DNA from: UBA2239 sp050177075
Lineage (GTDB): Bacteria; Pseudomonadota; Gammaproteobacteria; Burkholderiales; UBA9220
DNA: 51,721 nucleotides
Direction: 5' to 3'
NCBI GenBank assembly: GCA_050177075.1
Contig: JBFXHL010000008.1
Location: 1-51,721, forward strand
Part shown: piece by piece, positions 16,634 to 26,233 of the stretch
Position numbering within the stretch: the stretch's first letter is position 1
Layout: every line of letters begins with the position of its first letter
The notes under the pieces: model-generated
The model's input: only the letters and a program-made list of their open reading frames with translations
The model's database searches: none
What the model was told of the DNA's origin: nothing
Program-made: the position numbers and the translations under genes

Positions 16634-17623
16634 GTGAGCCGCCCGCCGACCCTCGCCCTCACTCCCGGCGAGCCCGCCGGCATCGGGCCGGACCTGTGCG
16701 TGCAGCTGGCACGCCACAAGCCCCCGGCCCGCCTCGTGGCGGTGGCGGACAAAAACCTCCTGCTGCGGCGGGCAACTCAACTCGGCTTGGCCCTGGAAAT
16801 CCGCGACTACCGCCGTGACGCCCCGCCCCCGCCCGGCGAGCTGGAAGTCCTGCACCTCCCCCTCCGCGCCGAGGCCTGGCCAGGCATCCTCGACACCCGC
16901 AACGCTCCCTACGTCCTCGACACCCTGACCCGTGCCGCCAAGGGCTGCCTGGAGGGCGAGTTCGACGCCCTGGTGACGGCGCCGGTGCACAAGGGCGTCA
17001 TCAACGATGCCGGCATTCCCTTCACCGGCCATACCGAATTCCTCGCCCAGCTCACCGGCACCCCCCAGGTGGTGATGATGCTCACCGGCGGCGGGCTGCG
17101 GGTAGCCCTGGCCACCACCCACCTGCCGTTGCGGCAGGTGCCCGACGCCATCACCCGGGACAGTCTGGAAGCGGTCATCCGCATCCTCCACCGGGATCTG
17201 GTGCAGCGCTTCGGCCTGCCAAACCCGAAAATCCTCGTTGCCGGTCTCAACCCCCACTCTGGAGAGTCCGGCCACCTGGGGCGGGAAGAGATCGAGGTCA
17301 TCGCCCCGGTGCTGGACAAGCTGCGGACCGAAGGCCTCAACCTCGCCGGCCCCCTGCCCGCCGACACCCTCTTCACCTCCCGCCAGTTGGAAGGCTCCGA
17401 CGCCCAGCTGGCCATGTACCACGACCAGGGCCTGGCGGTGCTGAAATACGCCAGCTTCGGCGGCGGCGTCAACGTCACCCTGGGCATGCCCATCATTCGC
17501 ACCTCCGTGGACCACGGCACCGCCCTGGAACTGGCGGGCAGCGGCAAGGCCGACGGGGGCAGCCTGCTGGCCGCCATCGAACTGGCCCTGGAACTGGCCC
17601 GCCACAAGAAAACTTGTACCTAA
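16634..17623 (+). CDS. pdxA: 4-hydroxythreonine-4-phosphate dehydrogenase PdxA
   Basis: A 329-residue enzyme of pyridoxal-5-phosphate synthesis that oxidises 4-phosphohydroxy-L-threonine with NAD. The motif LTPGEPAGIGPDL is at the N-terminus. Metal and substrate residues appear in FTGHTEFLAQLTG, LNPHSGE and MYHDQGLAVLKY. It starts with GTG immediately after the surA stop, with no spacer. Length and neighbours are as expected. Confidence 0.95.
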   Translation: MSRPPTLALTPGEPAGIGPDLCVQLARHKPPARLVAVADKNLLLRRATQLGLALEIRDYRRDAPPPPGELEVLHLPLRAEAWPGILDTRNAPYVLDTLTRAAKGCLEGEFDALVTAPVHKGVINDAGIPFTGHTEFLAQLTGTPQVVMMLTGGGLRVALATTHLPLRQVPDAITRDSLEAVIRILHRDLVQRFGLPNPKILVAGLNPHSGESGHLGREEIEVIAPVLDKLRTEGLNLAGPLPADTLFTSRQLEGSDAQLAMYHDQGLAVLKYASFGGGVNVTLGMPIIRTSVDHGTALELAGSGKADGGSLLAAIELALELARHKKTCT

Positions 17624-17624
17624 G

Positions 17625-18413
17625 ATGACAGACAACCATATTGCCAGAAAACGTTTTGGACAGAACTTCCTCTCCGACCCCAACATCATCCGCAAGATCG
17701 TCGATGCCATCCGCCCCCGGCCCGACGACGTGATGGTGGAAATCGGCCCCGGCCTGGGGGCCATGACCGACCCGCTGCTGGCGGTGCTGAAACACCTCCA
17801 TGTGGTGGAAATCGACCGGGACCTCATCGCCCGCCTCCACCACAACTATTCCGCCGAGCGCCTCACGGTCCACGAAGGCGACGCCCTCAAGTTCGACTTC
17901 GGCAGCCTGGGGGAAAAAATCCGCGTGGTGGGCAATCTGCCCTACAACATCTCCACCCCCCTCCTGTTCCACCTCGCCGCCTTCGCCGACAAGGTGGAGG
18001 ACATGCACTTCATGCTGCAGAAGGAGGTGGTGGAGCGCATGGTGGCCGAGCCTTCCAGCCCCGAATACGGCCGCCTGTCGGTGATGCTGCAGTACCGCTT
18101 CGCCATGGCCAAGCTGTTCATCGTCCCCCCCGGCGCCTTCCGCCCGGCGCCCAAGGTGGATTCCGCCATCGTCCGCATGGCGCCCCACGCCGAGCTGCCT
18201 TACCCGGCCAAGGACGAAGCCCTGCTGGGACGCATCGTCACCGCCGCCTTCAGCCAGCGGCGCAAGACCCTGCGCAACACCCTGAGGGATTTCGTCACTC
18301 CCGAGGACTGGGAGGCGCTGGGAATGGACGCCGGCCTGCGGGCGGAGGCCCTGGGCGTGGCGGAATTCGTGGCCATCGCCAACCGCCTCGCCGAAAAGCT
18401 TCATCACGCCTAG
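17625..18413 (+). CDS. rsmA: 16S rRNA dimethyladenosine transferase RsmA (KsgA)
   Basis: A 262-residue methyltransferase that dimethylates two adjacent adenosines near the 3' end of 16S rRNA. Motifs: KRFGQNFLSD at the N-terminus, SAM-binding EIGPGLGAMT, and the catalytic NLPYNIST. A C-terminal helical domain follows (SQRRKTLRNTL). It begins one base after the pdxA stop, the last gene of the lptD operon. Confidence 0.96.
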   Translation: MTDNHIARKRFGQNFLSDPNIIRKIVDAIRPRPDDVMVEIGPGLGAMTDPLLAVLKHLHVVEIDRDLIARLHHNYSAERLTVHEGDALKFDFGSLGEKIRVVGNLPYNISTPLLFHLAAFADKVEDMHFMLQKEVVERMVAEPSSPEYGRLSVMLQYRFAMAKLFIVPPGAFRPAPKVDSAIVRMAPHAELPYPAKDEALLGRIVTAAFSQRRKTLRNTLRDFVTPEDWEALGMDAGLRAEALGVAEFVAIANRLAEKLHHA

Positions 18414-18503
18414 CCCTTATCATTCCCACACTCCAAAAATAGTTATACTTAGCGGTAGGTAAAAACACCCATCCATTTACTTCACGGCTCGGAGGGAAGC
18501 AGC

Positions 18504-20459
18504 ATGGCCAATGGGGGAAACGGCCCGCTCACCACGAACGGAGGAAGCGAGCAGCCGCATCGGGAGTTTTCCGAATACAGCAAAACCGAGCAATTCGCTC
18601 TCTTGAACTTCGCCCTCAACCGCGTGCAGCAGGCAGCCGTTCTTATCGATGAGCGAGGCCGCTTCCGTTACGTCAACGACGAAGCCTGCCGAATTCTGGG
18701 CTACGCGAAAGAAGAACTGTTGCGCCTCGGCGTTGCGGACATCGACCCGGAATGGCCCCAAGAATGCTGGCCGGAGCGCTGGGAACAACTCAAGGCCGCC
18801 GGCTCCCGCATTTTCGAGAGCCGCCATAAAACCCGGGAAGGGCGCATTTTCCCCGTGGAAATCAGCGCCAACCACTTTGAATTCGAGGGCCGCGGCTATC
18901 TCCTGGCGCTGTCCCAGGACATCACCGAGCGCAAGCACGCCGACGAACGGCTCAAGATGCTGGATCAGGCATTGAATCGGATACGGGAGCCCGCCTACAT
19001 CATCAACCGGGACAACATGCAGTTCCTCTACGTCAACGACGAAGCCTGCCGCGCCCTCGGCTACAGCCGTGATGAACTACTAGGATTGACCGTTTACGAC
19101 ATCGACCCGGACTACACCTTGGAAAAAGCCGCCGACGTCAAGCGGCAGGCGGACACCCTGGGCATGGTCACCTTGGAGCGGCGTCATCGAGCCAAGGATG
19201 GCCGCATATTCCCCGTCGAGGTCAACACCTCCGTCTTCGAATACGAAGGCAAGAGGGTGAGCATTGCGCTCAGCCGGGACATCACCGAGCGCAAGAGGAT
19301 GGAGGCGGCCCTCCGGGAGAGCGAACGCCATTTCCGCAGCCTGGTGGAAAATTGGCCCGACGAAATCGCCCGCTACGACAGGAACTGCCGCCGCACTTAC
19401 ATCAACCCGGCGATGACCGGCGCTCTCGGCCCGGCGAAGATCCTCCTCGGGAAGACCCCCACGGAAACCTATCCCTCGTCGCAAGACATGGCCTTTTACG
19501 AGCAGAAACTGCGGGAAGTCATGGAAACCGGCGCAACAGCGGAATTCGAGCTAGGCTGGGGATTCCCTGTTTCCCACCCCCGCTACCGCCTGATGCGGGT
19601 CATTCCGGAGCGTGACGAGAACGGGGCCATCGTGGGGGCCTTTGCCATCGCCCGCGACATCACCGAGCGCAAACGAGCGGAAGAGGAACTCCAGCGGCTC
19701 AACACCACCTTGGAGCAGCGTATTCGGGAAGCCCTGGCCAGGAACCGGGAAAAGGACCTGCTGCTGATCCAGCAGTCACGGCTGGCCGCCATGGGCGAAA
19801 TGGTGCACAACATCGCCCACCACTGGCGGCAGCCCCTCAATGCCGTCGCTCTGCTCATGGCCAACATCAGGGATAGCTACCAGTACGGCGAACTGACCCA
19901 AGAAAACCTGGACGATATGGTGGACAAAGGCGAGCAAATCATAAAAAGCATGTCCGCCACCATCGATGACTTCCGGGATTTCTTCCGCCCCGACGAGAAA
20001 AAACGCGACTTTCCCATTGCCAAGTGCCTGCGCAAGATCAACGACATTCTGGGTGCCAGCCTGGGCTCGCTGGACATCGACCTGATCAACCACGTGGGTG
20101 ACGACATCACTGTCAATGGCTTCGAAAGCGAGTTTTCCCAGGTGCTGATCAACCTCATCGACAACGCCAAGGAGGCCATCATTGCTTGTCGTGGAAAGGG
20201 GGGACACATCGAAATCGATGCATCCCTCGAAGACCGGGCCGTCGTGTTAAAGGTAACCGACGACGGCGGCGGGATTCCCGAAGCCATCCTACCCAAGATT
20301 TTCGACCCCTACTTCACCACCAGGGACAAAGGCTCCGGTATCGGCCTTTATATGAACAGGATGATTATCGAGAATAAAATGGGGGGGAAGATTCAGGCCC
20401 GTAACACCGCAAACGGTGCCGAATTCATCATCCGGCTCCCCGCCTCGGCAACGGCGTAG
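18504..20459 (+). CDS. Orphan soluble sensor histidine kinase with three PAS domains
   Basis: A 651-residue kinase with no transmembrane segment or signal peptide. Three PAS/PAC units are seen, each ending in DITERK (residues about 30-150, 155-275, 280-395); the first two are very alike (RYVNDEACRILGY and LYVNDEACRALGY), suggesting duplication. A short coiled coil leads to an H-box (MVHNIAHHWRQPLNAV) and a HATPase domain (N-box LINLIDNAKEAI, G1 DDGGGIPE, G2 GSGIGLYM). GGAGGG lies upstream of ATG 18504. No response regulator is next to it; the cognate partner and signal are unknown. Confidence 0.92.
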   Translation: MANGGNGPLTTNGGSEQPHREFSEYSKTEQFALLNFALNRVQQAAVLIDERGRFRYVNDEACRILGYAKEELLRLGVADIDPEWPQECWPERWEQLKAAGSRIFESRHKTREGRIFPVEISANHFEFEGRGYLLALSQDITERKHADERLKMLDQALNRIREPAYIINRDNMQFLYVNDEACRALGYSRDELLGLTVYDIDPDYTLEKAADVKRQADTLGMVTLERRHRAKDGRIFPVEVNTSVFEYEGKRVSIALSRDITERKRMEAALRESERHFRSLVENWPDEIARYDRNCRRTYINPAMTGALGPAKILLGKTPTETYPSSQDMAFYEQKLREVMETGATAEFELGWGFPVSHPRYRLMRVIPERDENGAIVGAFAIARDITERKRAEEELQRLNTTLEQRIREALARNREKDLLLIQQSRLAAMGEMVHNIAHHWRQPLNAVALLMANIRDSYQYGELTQENLDDMVDKGEQIIKSMSATIDDFRDFFRPDEKKRDFPIAKCLRKINDILGASLGSLDIDLINHVGDDITVNGFESEFSQVLINLIDNAKEAIIACRGKGGHIEIDASLEDRAVVLKVTDDGGGIPEAILPKIFDPYFTTRDKGSGIGLYMNRMIIENKMGGKIQARNTANGAEFIIRLPASATA

Positions 20460-20470
20460 TCGCCGAGCCC

Positions 20471-20851
20471 CTACGGCCGCTCGATGAACTCGATCTTGTA
20501 GCCGTCCGGGTCCTCGACGAAGGCGATCCAGGTACCGCCGCCGTGGATGGCCGGACCATACACCACCTTGCCTCCTTTCGCCGCCACGTCGGCGCAGGCC
20601 CGCTGGATGTCGTCCACGGCGATGGCCACGTGGCCGTAGCCGCCGCCCAGTTCGTACTTCTCCACCCCCCAGTTGTAGGTCAGCTCCAGCACCGCCCCCT
20701 CGGACTCGGGACCATAGCCGACGAAGGCCAGTGTGTACTTGCCATCTGGGTAGTCCTTGCGGCGCAGCAACTGCATGCCGAGCACCTCGGTGTAGAAGGC
20801 GAGGGATTTCTCCAGGTCGCCGACGCGGATCATGGTGTGCAGTATGCGCAT
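20471..20851 (-). CDS. gloA: Lactoylglutathione lyase (glyoxalase I)
   Basis: A 126-residue metalloenzyme converting the methylglyoxal-glutathione hemithioacetal to S-lactoylglutathione. The sequence MRILHTMIRVGDLEKSLAFY with first metal His, Glu in AVLELTYN, His in GYGHVAIAV and Glu in YKIEFIE supply the metal site. It is the compact, bacterial nickel-type length. It converges with the kinase gene 11 bases away and follows the YgjP-like gene. Confidence 0.95.
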   Translation of the reverse strand: MRILHTMIRVGDLEKSLAFYTEVLGMQLLRRKDYPDGKYTLAFVGYGPESEGAVLELTYNWGVEKYELGGGYGHVAIAVDDIQRACADVAAKGGKVVYGPAIHGGGTWIAFVEDPDGYKIEFIERP

Positions 20852-20864
20852 GGTTGCTCGCTCC

Positions 20865-21605
20865 TTATAACCGGTGATAACGCTCCCCGTCCCGCTTCAG
20901 GGCGCGGTGGGCCGCCTCGTAGTGGGGCAGGAATTCCTCCACGATAGACCAGAAACGGGAGGAGTGGTTGAGTTCGCGGATGTGGGCCAGCTCGTGGACC
21001 ACCACGTAATCGATCTGGCTGATGGGGGCCTGCACCAGGCGCCAGCTGAGGCGGATTTCGCCGCGGGCATTGCAGCTTCCCCAGCGAGTACGGGCGCCGG
21101 ACAGGGCCAGCTTCGGCACCGCCAGTCCCATGCGGCCGGCGTAATGGTCCAGCCGTTGGCGGAGCACCTTGGCCGCCTCCTTCCGGTACCACTGCTGCAC
21201 CCGGCGGCGGATTTCCTCGGCGCCCCCTCCCGGCGGCACCGCCACCCGCAGGTCGTCGCCGTCCAGGGTCACCGCCCGGCGCGAGGCACCGTACCAAGGC
21301 GCGAGGCGCACCTGGCCACCGAGATAGAACAGGATTTCCCCCTCCCGCCAAGCCAGGGGAACCGGCTGGCGCTCGCGCCACTCCCGCAGCTTGGCCAGCA
21401 GCCAGACGGCGCGTTCGGCCAGCACCTGGTCGAGAAAGGACTGAGGGGTGCGCAGGGGGGCGCTAACGGTCAGGCCCTTGCCATCCACCTTGAGGCCGAC
21501 GGTGGCACGACGAGGGCTGCGCTTCAGCAGGTAGGGCACCTCCTCCCCCGCCAGCCGGATGGTTCGGGTTTCCGACGCTGGAGAGCGTCCACCGAACCGG
21601 CTCAT
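20865..21605 (-). CDS. YgjP-like (DUF45/M48-type) metallopeptidase-like protein
   Basis: A 246-residue cytoplasmic protein with the zinc-metallopeptidase motif HELAHIRELNHSSRFW; the HExxH-like core here is HELAH. An upstream strand-rich region includes RRATVGLKVDGKGLTVSAP, as in the YgjP/WLM family. The biological substrate is not established. It starts one base after the plsC stop and lies between plsC and gloA in a gmhB-plsC-ygjP-gloA series. Confidence 0.85.
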   Translation of the reverse strand: MSRFGGRSPASETRTIRLAGEEVPYLLKRSPRRATVGLKVDGKGLTVSAPLRTPQSFLDQVLAERAVWLLAKLREWRERQPVPLAWREGEILFYLGGQVRLAPWYGASRRAVTLDGDDLRVAVPPGGGAEEIRRRVQQWYRKEAAKVLRQRLDHYAGRMGLAVPKLALSGARTRWGSCNARGEIRLSWRLVQAPISQIDYVVVHELAHIRELNHSSRFWSIVEEFLPHYEAAHRALKRDGERYHRL

Positions 21606-21606
21606 G

Positions 21607-22320
21607 TCAGCTGGCCTCTTCGAGGCGGGCCATTTCGCCCTCGATCCACGCCTCCACCCGACGGTTGAGCTCGTCGGCCTTCATGCCGGCGGGATCGATG
21701 GGCTCGCCGATGCTGACGGTGATCGTCCCCGGGCGCTTGAGGAGGGAATTCTTGCCCCAGTATTCGCCGGCGTTGTGGGCGATGGGCACCACCACCGTGC
21801 CGCTCTGGGCGCCGAGCCAGGCCCCGCCGATGTGGTAATGGCCCTTCTGGCCGGGCTTCATGCGGGTGCCCTCGGGGAAAACCAGCACCGACATGCCTTC
21901 CGCCAGCCGCGCCCGGCCCTGCTCCACCACCTGCTTGAGGGCCTTCTTGCCGGCGGCGCGGTCGATGGCCACGGGCTTGAGCACCGCCAGTCCCCAACCG
22001 AAGAAAGGGATGCGCAGCAGTTCCCGCTTCAGCACCCAGACGTGGGGCGGCAGGATTTTCTGGAAGGCAATGGTTTCCCAGGCCGACTGGTGCTTGGACA
22101 GATACACCGCCGGTCGCGCCGGGATATGCTCGGCGCCGACGACCCGGTAGCGCAGACCGCAGGTCAGCCGCAGCCAGCTCTCCACCGACTTGGCCCAGAG
22201 GGAAATCACCCGGTAGCGGGTGGGCAGGTCGAAGGGCAGCACCAGCAGGGCGATGACGCCGAAAACCGGGGTCAGCAGGGCCTGGCCGAAAACGAACAGC
22301 AGTGAACGCAGAAAAATCAT
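21607..22320 (-). CDS. plsC: 1-acyl-sn-glycerol-3-phosphate acyltransferase
   Basis: A 237-residue membrane-associated acyltransferase that makes phosphatidic acid from lysophosphatidic acid. An N-terminal hydrophobic helix (FLRSLLFVFGQALLTPVFG) is followed by the catalytic block I motif, here SKHQSAWE (canonical NHxxxxD; the Asp position is Glu here), and block III FPEGTRM. ATG 22320 overlaps the gmhB stop by four bases. Confidence 0.92.
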   Translation of the reverse strand: MIFLRSLLFVFGQALLTPVFGVIALLVLPFDLPTRYRVISLWAKSVESWLRLTCGLRYRVVGAEHIPARPAVYLSKHQSAWETIAFQKILPPHVWVLKRELLRIPFFGWGLAVLKPVAIDRAAGKKALKQVVEQGRARLAEGMSVLVFPEGTRMKPGQKGHYHIGGAWLGAQSGTVVVPIAHNAGEYWGKNSLLKRPGTITVSIGEPIDPAGMKADELNRRVEAWIEGEMARLEEAS

Positions 22321-22892
22321 GCGGCCTTGGCGGTCAGGTAATCCACGGCCTCCGCCAAGTCGGCGAAGATCAGGGTGTTGGGCGGCAGGCCGCCGGCGGC
22401 GAGAGTGCGCTCGCCCTTGCCGGAACGCACGAGGATGGGCTGGGCGCCCAGCGCCACGGCGGCCAGCAGGTCCCGCAGGGAGTCGCCGACGGCCGGCACC
22501 CCCTCCAGGCTCGCCAGGTTGAAACGGCGGGCGATCTCCTCGAACATCCCCGGCTTGGGCTTGCGGCAATCGCAGTCGGCGTCGGCCGCGTGGGGGCAGA
22601 AAAACAGCGCGTCGATGCGGGCGCCGTGCTGGGCCAGCAGCTTGTGCATCTTGTCGTGGATGGCATTGAGGGTCGCCATGTCGAACAGCCCCCGCCCCAG
22701 GCCCGACTGGTTGGTAGCCAGCACCACCCGGAAACCGGCCTGGTTGAGACGGGCGATGGCCTCCAGGCTGCCGGGAATCGGCTTCCATTCGTTGGGCGAC
22801 TTGATGTACTGGTCGCTGTCGAAGTTGACCACGCCGTCGCGGTCGAGGATGACGAGCTTCATGGGGCGGTTGGAATCGGCGGGGGCAGGCAT
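22317..22892 (-). CDS. gmhB: D-glycero-beta-D-manno-heptose 1,7-bisphosphate 7-phosphatase
   Basis: A 191-residue HAD-family phosphatase in ADP-heptose synthesis for the LPS inner core. Motif I is ILDRDGVVN, motif II ATNQSG, and the zinc-binding cysteines lie in FFCPHAADADCDCRKP; motif III/IV is VGDSLRDL. A second ATG ten residues in is also possible. It lies between glyS and plsC, a common betaproteobacterial arrangement. Confidence 0.95.
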   Translation of the reverse strand: MPAPADSNRPMKLVILDRDGVVNFDSDQYIKSPNEWKPIPGSLEAIARLNQAGFRVVLATNQSGLGRGLFDMATLNAIHDKMHKLLAQHGARIDALFFCPHAADADCDCRKPKPGMFEEIARRFNLASLEGVPAVGDSLRDLLAAVALGAQPILVRSGKGERTLAAGGLPPNTLIFADLAEAVDYLTAKAA

Positions 22893-22908
22893 GTCGGAAT
22901 CCTACTCC

Positions 22909-25014
22909 TTAGTCCGCCAACTTGGAAATATCGGCCACGCCGTTCATCATCTCGCCCAGGCTGCGCAGCAGGGCGAGGCGATTGTTGCGCACCGCCATCT
23001 CCTCGGCCATCACCATCACCTGGTCGAAGAAGGCGTCCACCTCGGCCCGCACGCCGGCCAGCCGGGTCAGGGCGGCGGTGTAGTCGCGGTTGTCCAGGTG
23101 GGACGCCACCTCGGGCGCCAGGCGGGTCAGCGCGTCGAACAGTGCCTTCTCCGCCGCCTCCTGGAACAGGGCGGCATCGGGCTCGCCGGCGGGCACCTCG
23201 GTCTTCTTCAGGATGTTCTGGATGCGCTTGTTGGCGGCGGCCAGGGCTTCCGCCTCGGGCAGCCGCTTGAACGCCCGCACCGCTTCCAGGCGCGGCAGCA
23301 CCAGGTCGATGCGGGTGGGGTTCTGGCTGACCACCGCCTCCACCTCGTCGGCGGCGAAGCCGGCGTCCTTGAGGTAGTTCTTCAGGCGCTCCAGCATGAA
23401 ACCGTGAACGTCCACCGCCACGCTGTCGGACAGCATCTCGGCGGGAAACAGGCCGCGGGCGAACTGCAGCAGCTGCACCAGGTCCAGGGGCAAGCCTTTC
23501 TCCGCCAGGATGCGCAGCACGCCCAGGGCGTGGCGGCGCAGGGCGAAGGGGTCCTTGTCGCCGGTGGGGACCAAACCGATGCCGTAGATGCCCACCAGGG
23601 TTTCCAGCTTGTCCGCCAGGGCCACGGCCGCGCCGATATTGTCCTCGGGCAGGGCGTCGCCGGCGAAGCGGGGCTGGTAGTGCTGCTCGATGGCCCGGGA
23701 CACGGCCTCCGGCTCGCCGTCGTGGGCGGCGTAGTAGCGGCCCATGATGCCTTGCAGCTCGGGGAATTCGCCCACCATGTCGGTCAGCAGATCGGCCTTG
23801 GCCAGGTGCGCGGCGCGCTCGGCCTGGGTCGCATCGGCGCCCAGCTTGCGGGCGATTTCGCCGGCCAGCTTGGTCACCCGCCGCACCCGCTCCAGCTGGG
23901 TGCCGAGCCTGTTGTGGTAGACCACGCTGCCCAGTTTTTCGACGCGGGAGGCCAGGGGCTTCTTGCGGTCCTGGTCGAAGAAGAACTTGGCGTCGGCGAG
24001 GCGGGGGCGCACCACCCGCTCGTTGCCGCCGATGACGGCGGAGGCGTCCGCCGGGCGGATGTTGGAGACGATCAGGAAGCGGTTGGTGAGCTTGCCGGCG
24101 GCGTCCAGCAGGGGGAAGTATTTCTGGTTGGCCTTCATGGTGAGGATCAGGCATTCCTGGGGCACTTCCAGGAACTCCTTCTCGAACTGGCACACCAGCA
24201 CGTTGGGGCGCTCCACCAGGGCGGTGACCTCGTCCAGCAGGGCGTCGTCCTCGATGGGCTTCACGCCGCCGATCCGGGCGGCGGCTTCCCGCAACTGGCG
24301 GACGATGTCGGCCTTGCGGGAGTCGAAGCCGGGAATGACCGCGCCTTCGCTTTCCATCTGCTCTTCGTAGCTGTCGGCGTCCTTGATGACCACCGGGTGC
24401 GCGGCGGCCTCGAAGCGGTGGCCCTGGGTCGCACGGCCGGCCTTGAGGCCCAGCACGCCGACATCCACCACGTCGGCGCCGTGGAGCGCCACCAGGCCGT
24501 GGACCGGACGGACGAAGTTGACCGTGCTCCAGCCGTCCGCCAGCTGGTAGGTCATCACCTTCGGAATAGGCAGCTTGGCGATGGCATCAATCAGGGCCTT
24601 CTGCAGACCTTCGGCGAGGGTGGCGCCGGTCACCACCGTGTCCATGAACAGGGCTTCGGCCTTGCCGTCGCTTCGGCGCTTGAGGCTCGACACCACCGAG
24701 GCGTCCAGGCCCATGCCGGCCAGGCGCTTGAGCAGGGCCGGGGTGGGCTGGCCGTTGGCATCCAGGCCGACGCTCGCCGGCATCAGCTTGTGGGACACCG
24801 GCTTGTCGGCGGCCCGCTCGGCCACGTCGGCAACACGCACCGCCAGGCGGCGGGGACTGGCGTAGGGAGTGACGGCGGCATCGGCCGCCGCCAGGCCCTG
24901 GGCCTTGAGGCTGTCGGAGAGGACCGAAGCGAAGGCCTCGCCCAGTTTTTTCAGTGCCTTGGGCGGCAGTTCCTCGACGAACAGTTCGACCAATAAAGGA
25001 TGATTAGTGACCAT
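22909..25014 (-). CDS. glyS: Glycine-tRNA ligase beta subunit
   Basis: A 701-residue beta subunit of the tetrameric bacterial glycyl-tRNA synthetase, providing tRNA binding. The N-terminus LLVELFVEELPPKALKKLG and motifs such as RNRLALLRSLGEMMNGVADISKL at the end are typical; this last stretch spans the C-terminal anticodon-binding region. ATG 25014 is used because the homology starts there. Unusually, it is not adjacent to glyQ: a 1.2-kb gene lies between and its stop overlaps the glyS start by 11 bases. Confidence 0.95.
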   Translation of the reverse strand: MVTNHPLLVELFVEELPPKALKKLGEAFASVLSDSLKAQGLAAADAAVTPYASPRRLAVRVADVAERAADKPVSHKLMPASVGLDANGQPTPALLKRLAGMGLDASVVSSLKRRSDGKAEALFMDTVVTGATLAEGLQKALIDAIAKLPIPKVMTYQLADGWSTVNFVRPVHGLVALHGADVVDVGVLGLKAGRATQGHRFEAAAHPVVIKDADSYEEQMESEGAVIPGFDSRKADIVRQLREAAARIGGVKPIEDDALLDEVTALVERPNVLVCQFEKEFLEVPQECLILTMKANQKYFPLLDAAGKLTNRFLIVSNIRPADASAVIGGNERVVRPRLADAKFFFDQDRKKPLASRVEKLGSVVYHNRLGTQLERVRRVTKLAGEIARKLGADATQAERAAHLAKADLLTDMVGEFPELQGIMGRYYAAHDGEPEAVSRAIEQHYQPRFAGDALPEDNIGAAVALADKLETLVGIYGIGLVPTGDKDPFALRRHALGVLRILAEKGLPLDLVQLLQFARGLFPAEMLSDSVAVDVHGFMLERLKNYLKDAGFAADEVEAVVSQNPTRIDLVLPRLEAVRAFKRLPEAEALAAANKRIQNILKKTEVPAGEPDAALFQEAAEKALFDALTRLAPEVASHLDNRDYTAALTRLAGVRAEVDAFFDQVMVMAEEMAVRNNRLALLRSLGEMMNGVADISKLAD

Positions 25015-26233
25015 TTTGAGATGTACGTGCTTGAACGATTCTGGACTGGACAACATCATCGATGATGCCACGGCATAACTTGTTGATATTCACGAAACGG
25101 ATGCGGGAGCCAAAACCCACAAAACCCAGGGTCAGCGCCAGTTTCCCAAACACCTCATCGGCAAAAGAAGAAGCGACGAGCTCTACGCCGGAAAAATCAA
25201 TTTCCAGCACATCGTTGGGAGCAGAAACCAGCAAGTTCTCGATCTTGTTTCTGATCTTAAGACCCGTCAACCGATTCCCGAACCCTGTGGCCTCGGAGGC
25301 CAAAGCCATCCTCATCTGACCGGTAGGCATATCCTTGCCGTACAGCGATTCGTTGAATGGATAACCGGGAGACGTTCCCCACAGCGCCTTTTCAATCTCG
25401 ATGGGTTCAGCGAAGTCGAGCTGGATATCCACGAAGGTGCCGGGAAAAGGAGGGAAATCCCCCTTGATTTCCAGACGGTCGTTCAGCCACTCGACACGGC
25501 CTTTTTGAGAGTGAATGGAAAGCCTCCCCCTCTTGTTGATTTTCACTATTTGAAGGGTCCCCGTAAGCCCCTTGCCTTGCCCGAAGTCAGGGCGGGAAGT
25601 AATTCCTTCCTTGAGGGCATGAGCAATGGCATCCTCGTCGTTTCGATATTGCGGGAATGCTTTCCTTATCGTCTCTGGAATACCTACCCCACCGTCAGCG
25701 ACAACGATGGCCATATGGTGCGATCGGGGGTGAATGACGACCTGCATCCATCCATTGGCCACGCCGGAGTGAACCAGCACATTGCCGGCAATTTCATTCA
25801 GCGCCCACTCAAACGACTGCAAAACACCGTCAGCATAGGTAGCTTGCTCCAACGTCTGATGAATCTGCCGGTTAATTAGGTCATTAAGGCTAATATCATC
25901 GAAAAATGCGTGAAGCGCATTGGCCTTTTCCGATAAAGCCCCCCCTAATTTCGGGCACAAATAGGCTGCATAGTTGGACTCGTGCAAAAAACGTTTGCAG
26001 GCTTCGTCTAGTGGGAGAATCACCCCGAACTCCACTCCTTTGGATTTCCGGTATCCTTCAACCAGCACGATCAATGGAACAAAACCGTTGGGAAAGGCGC
26101 CCCGCAAACCAGACAAATCAAGAGTTACATCCGAATACCCCTGCCTGTCGATAAGGTCGAATAATCTTTTCTGGACCCACTGAAAAGAGGCCCAATTGAA
26201 CGGCTCGTCGCTTATGGCGAGGACGTTGCTCAT
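25004..26233 (-). CDS. STAS-like / HATPase / STAS-like (DUF4325-type) protein inserted between glyQ and glyS
   Basis: A 409-residue soluble protein with three parts: an N-terminal STAS-like fold (VTLDLSGLRGAFPNGFVPLIV), a GHKL-type ATPase (N-box EWALNEIAGNVLVHSG, G1 VVADGGVGIPE, G2 GQGKGLTGTLQIV) and a C-terminal STAS-like domain of the DUF4325 kind (LEIDFSGVELVASSFADEVFGKL). This resembles an anti-sigma-factor kinase joined to its antagonist. The function is unknown. Its base composition is clearly less GC-rich than its neighbours. It overlaps the glyQ stop by four bases and the glyS start by 11, so it is co-translated within an essential operon that normally has nothing between the two subunits. 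Confidence 0.85.
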   Translation of the reverse strand: MSNVLAISDEPFNWASFQWVQKRLFDLIDRQGYSDVTLDLSGLRGAFPNGFVPLIVLVEGYRKSKGVEFGVILPLDEACKRFLHESNYAAYLCPKLGGALSEKANALHAFFDDISLNDLINRQIHQTLEQATYADGVLQSFEWALNEIAGNVLVHSGVANGWMQVVIHPRSHHMAIVVADGGVGIPETIRKAFPQYRNDEDAIAHALKEGITSRPDFGQGKGLTGTLQIVKINKRGRLSIHSQKGRVEWLNDRLEIKGDFPPFPGTFVDIQLDFAEPIEIEKALWGTSPGYPFNESLYGKDMPTGQMRMALASEATGFGNRLTGLKIRNKIENLLVSAPNDVLEIDFSGVELVASSFADEVFGKLALTLGFVGFGSRIRFVNINKLCRGIIDDVVQSRIVQARTSQNGH

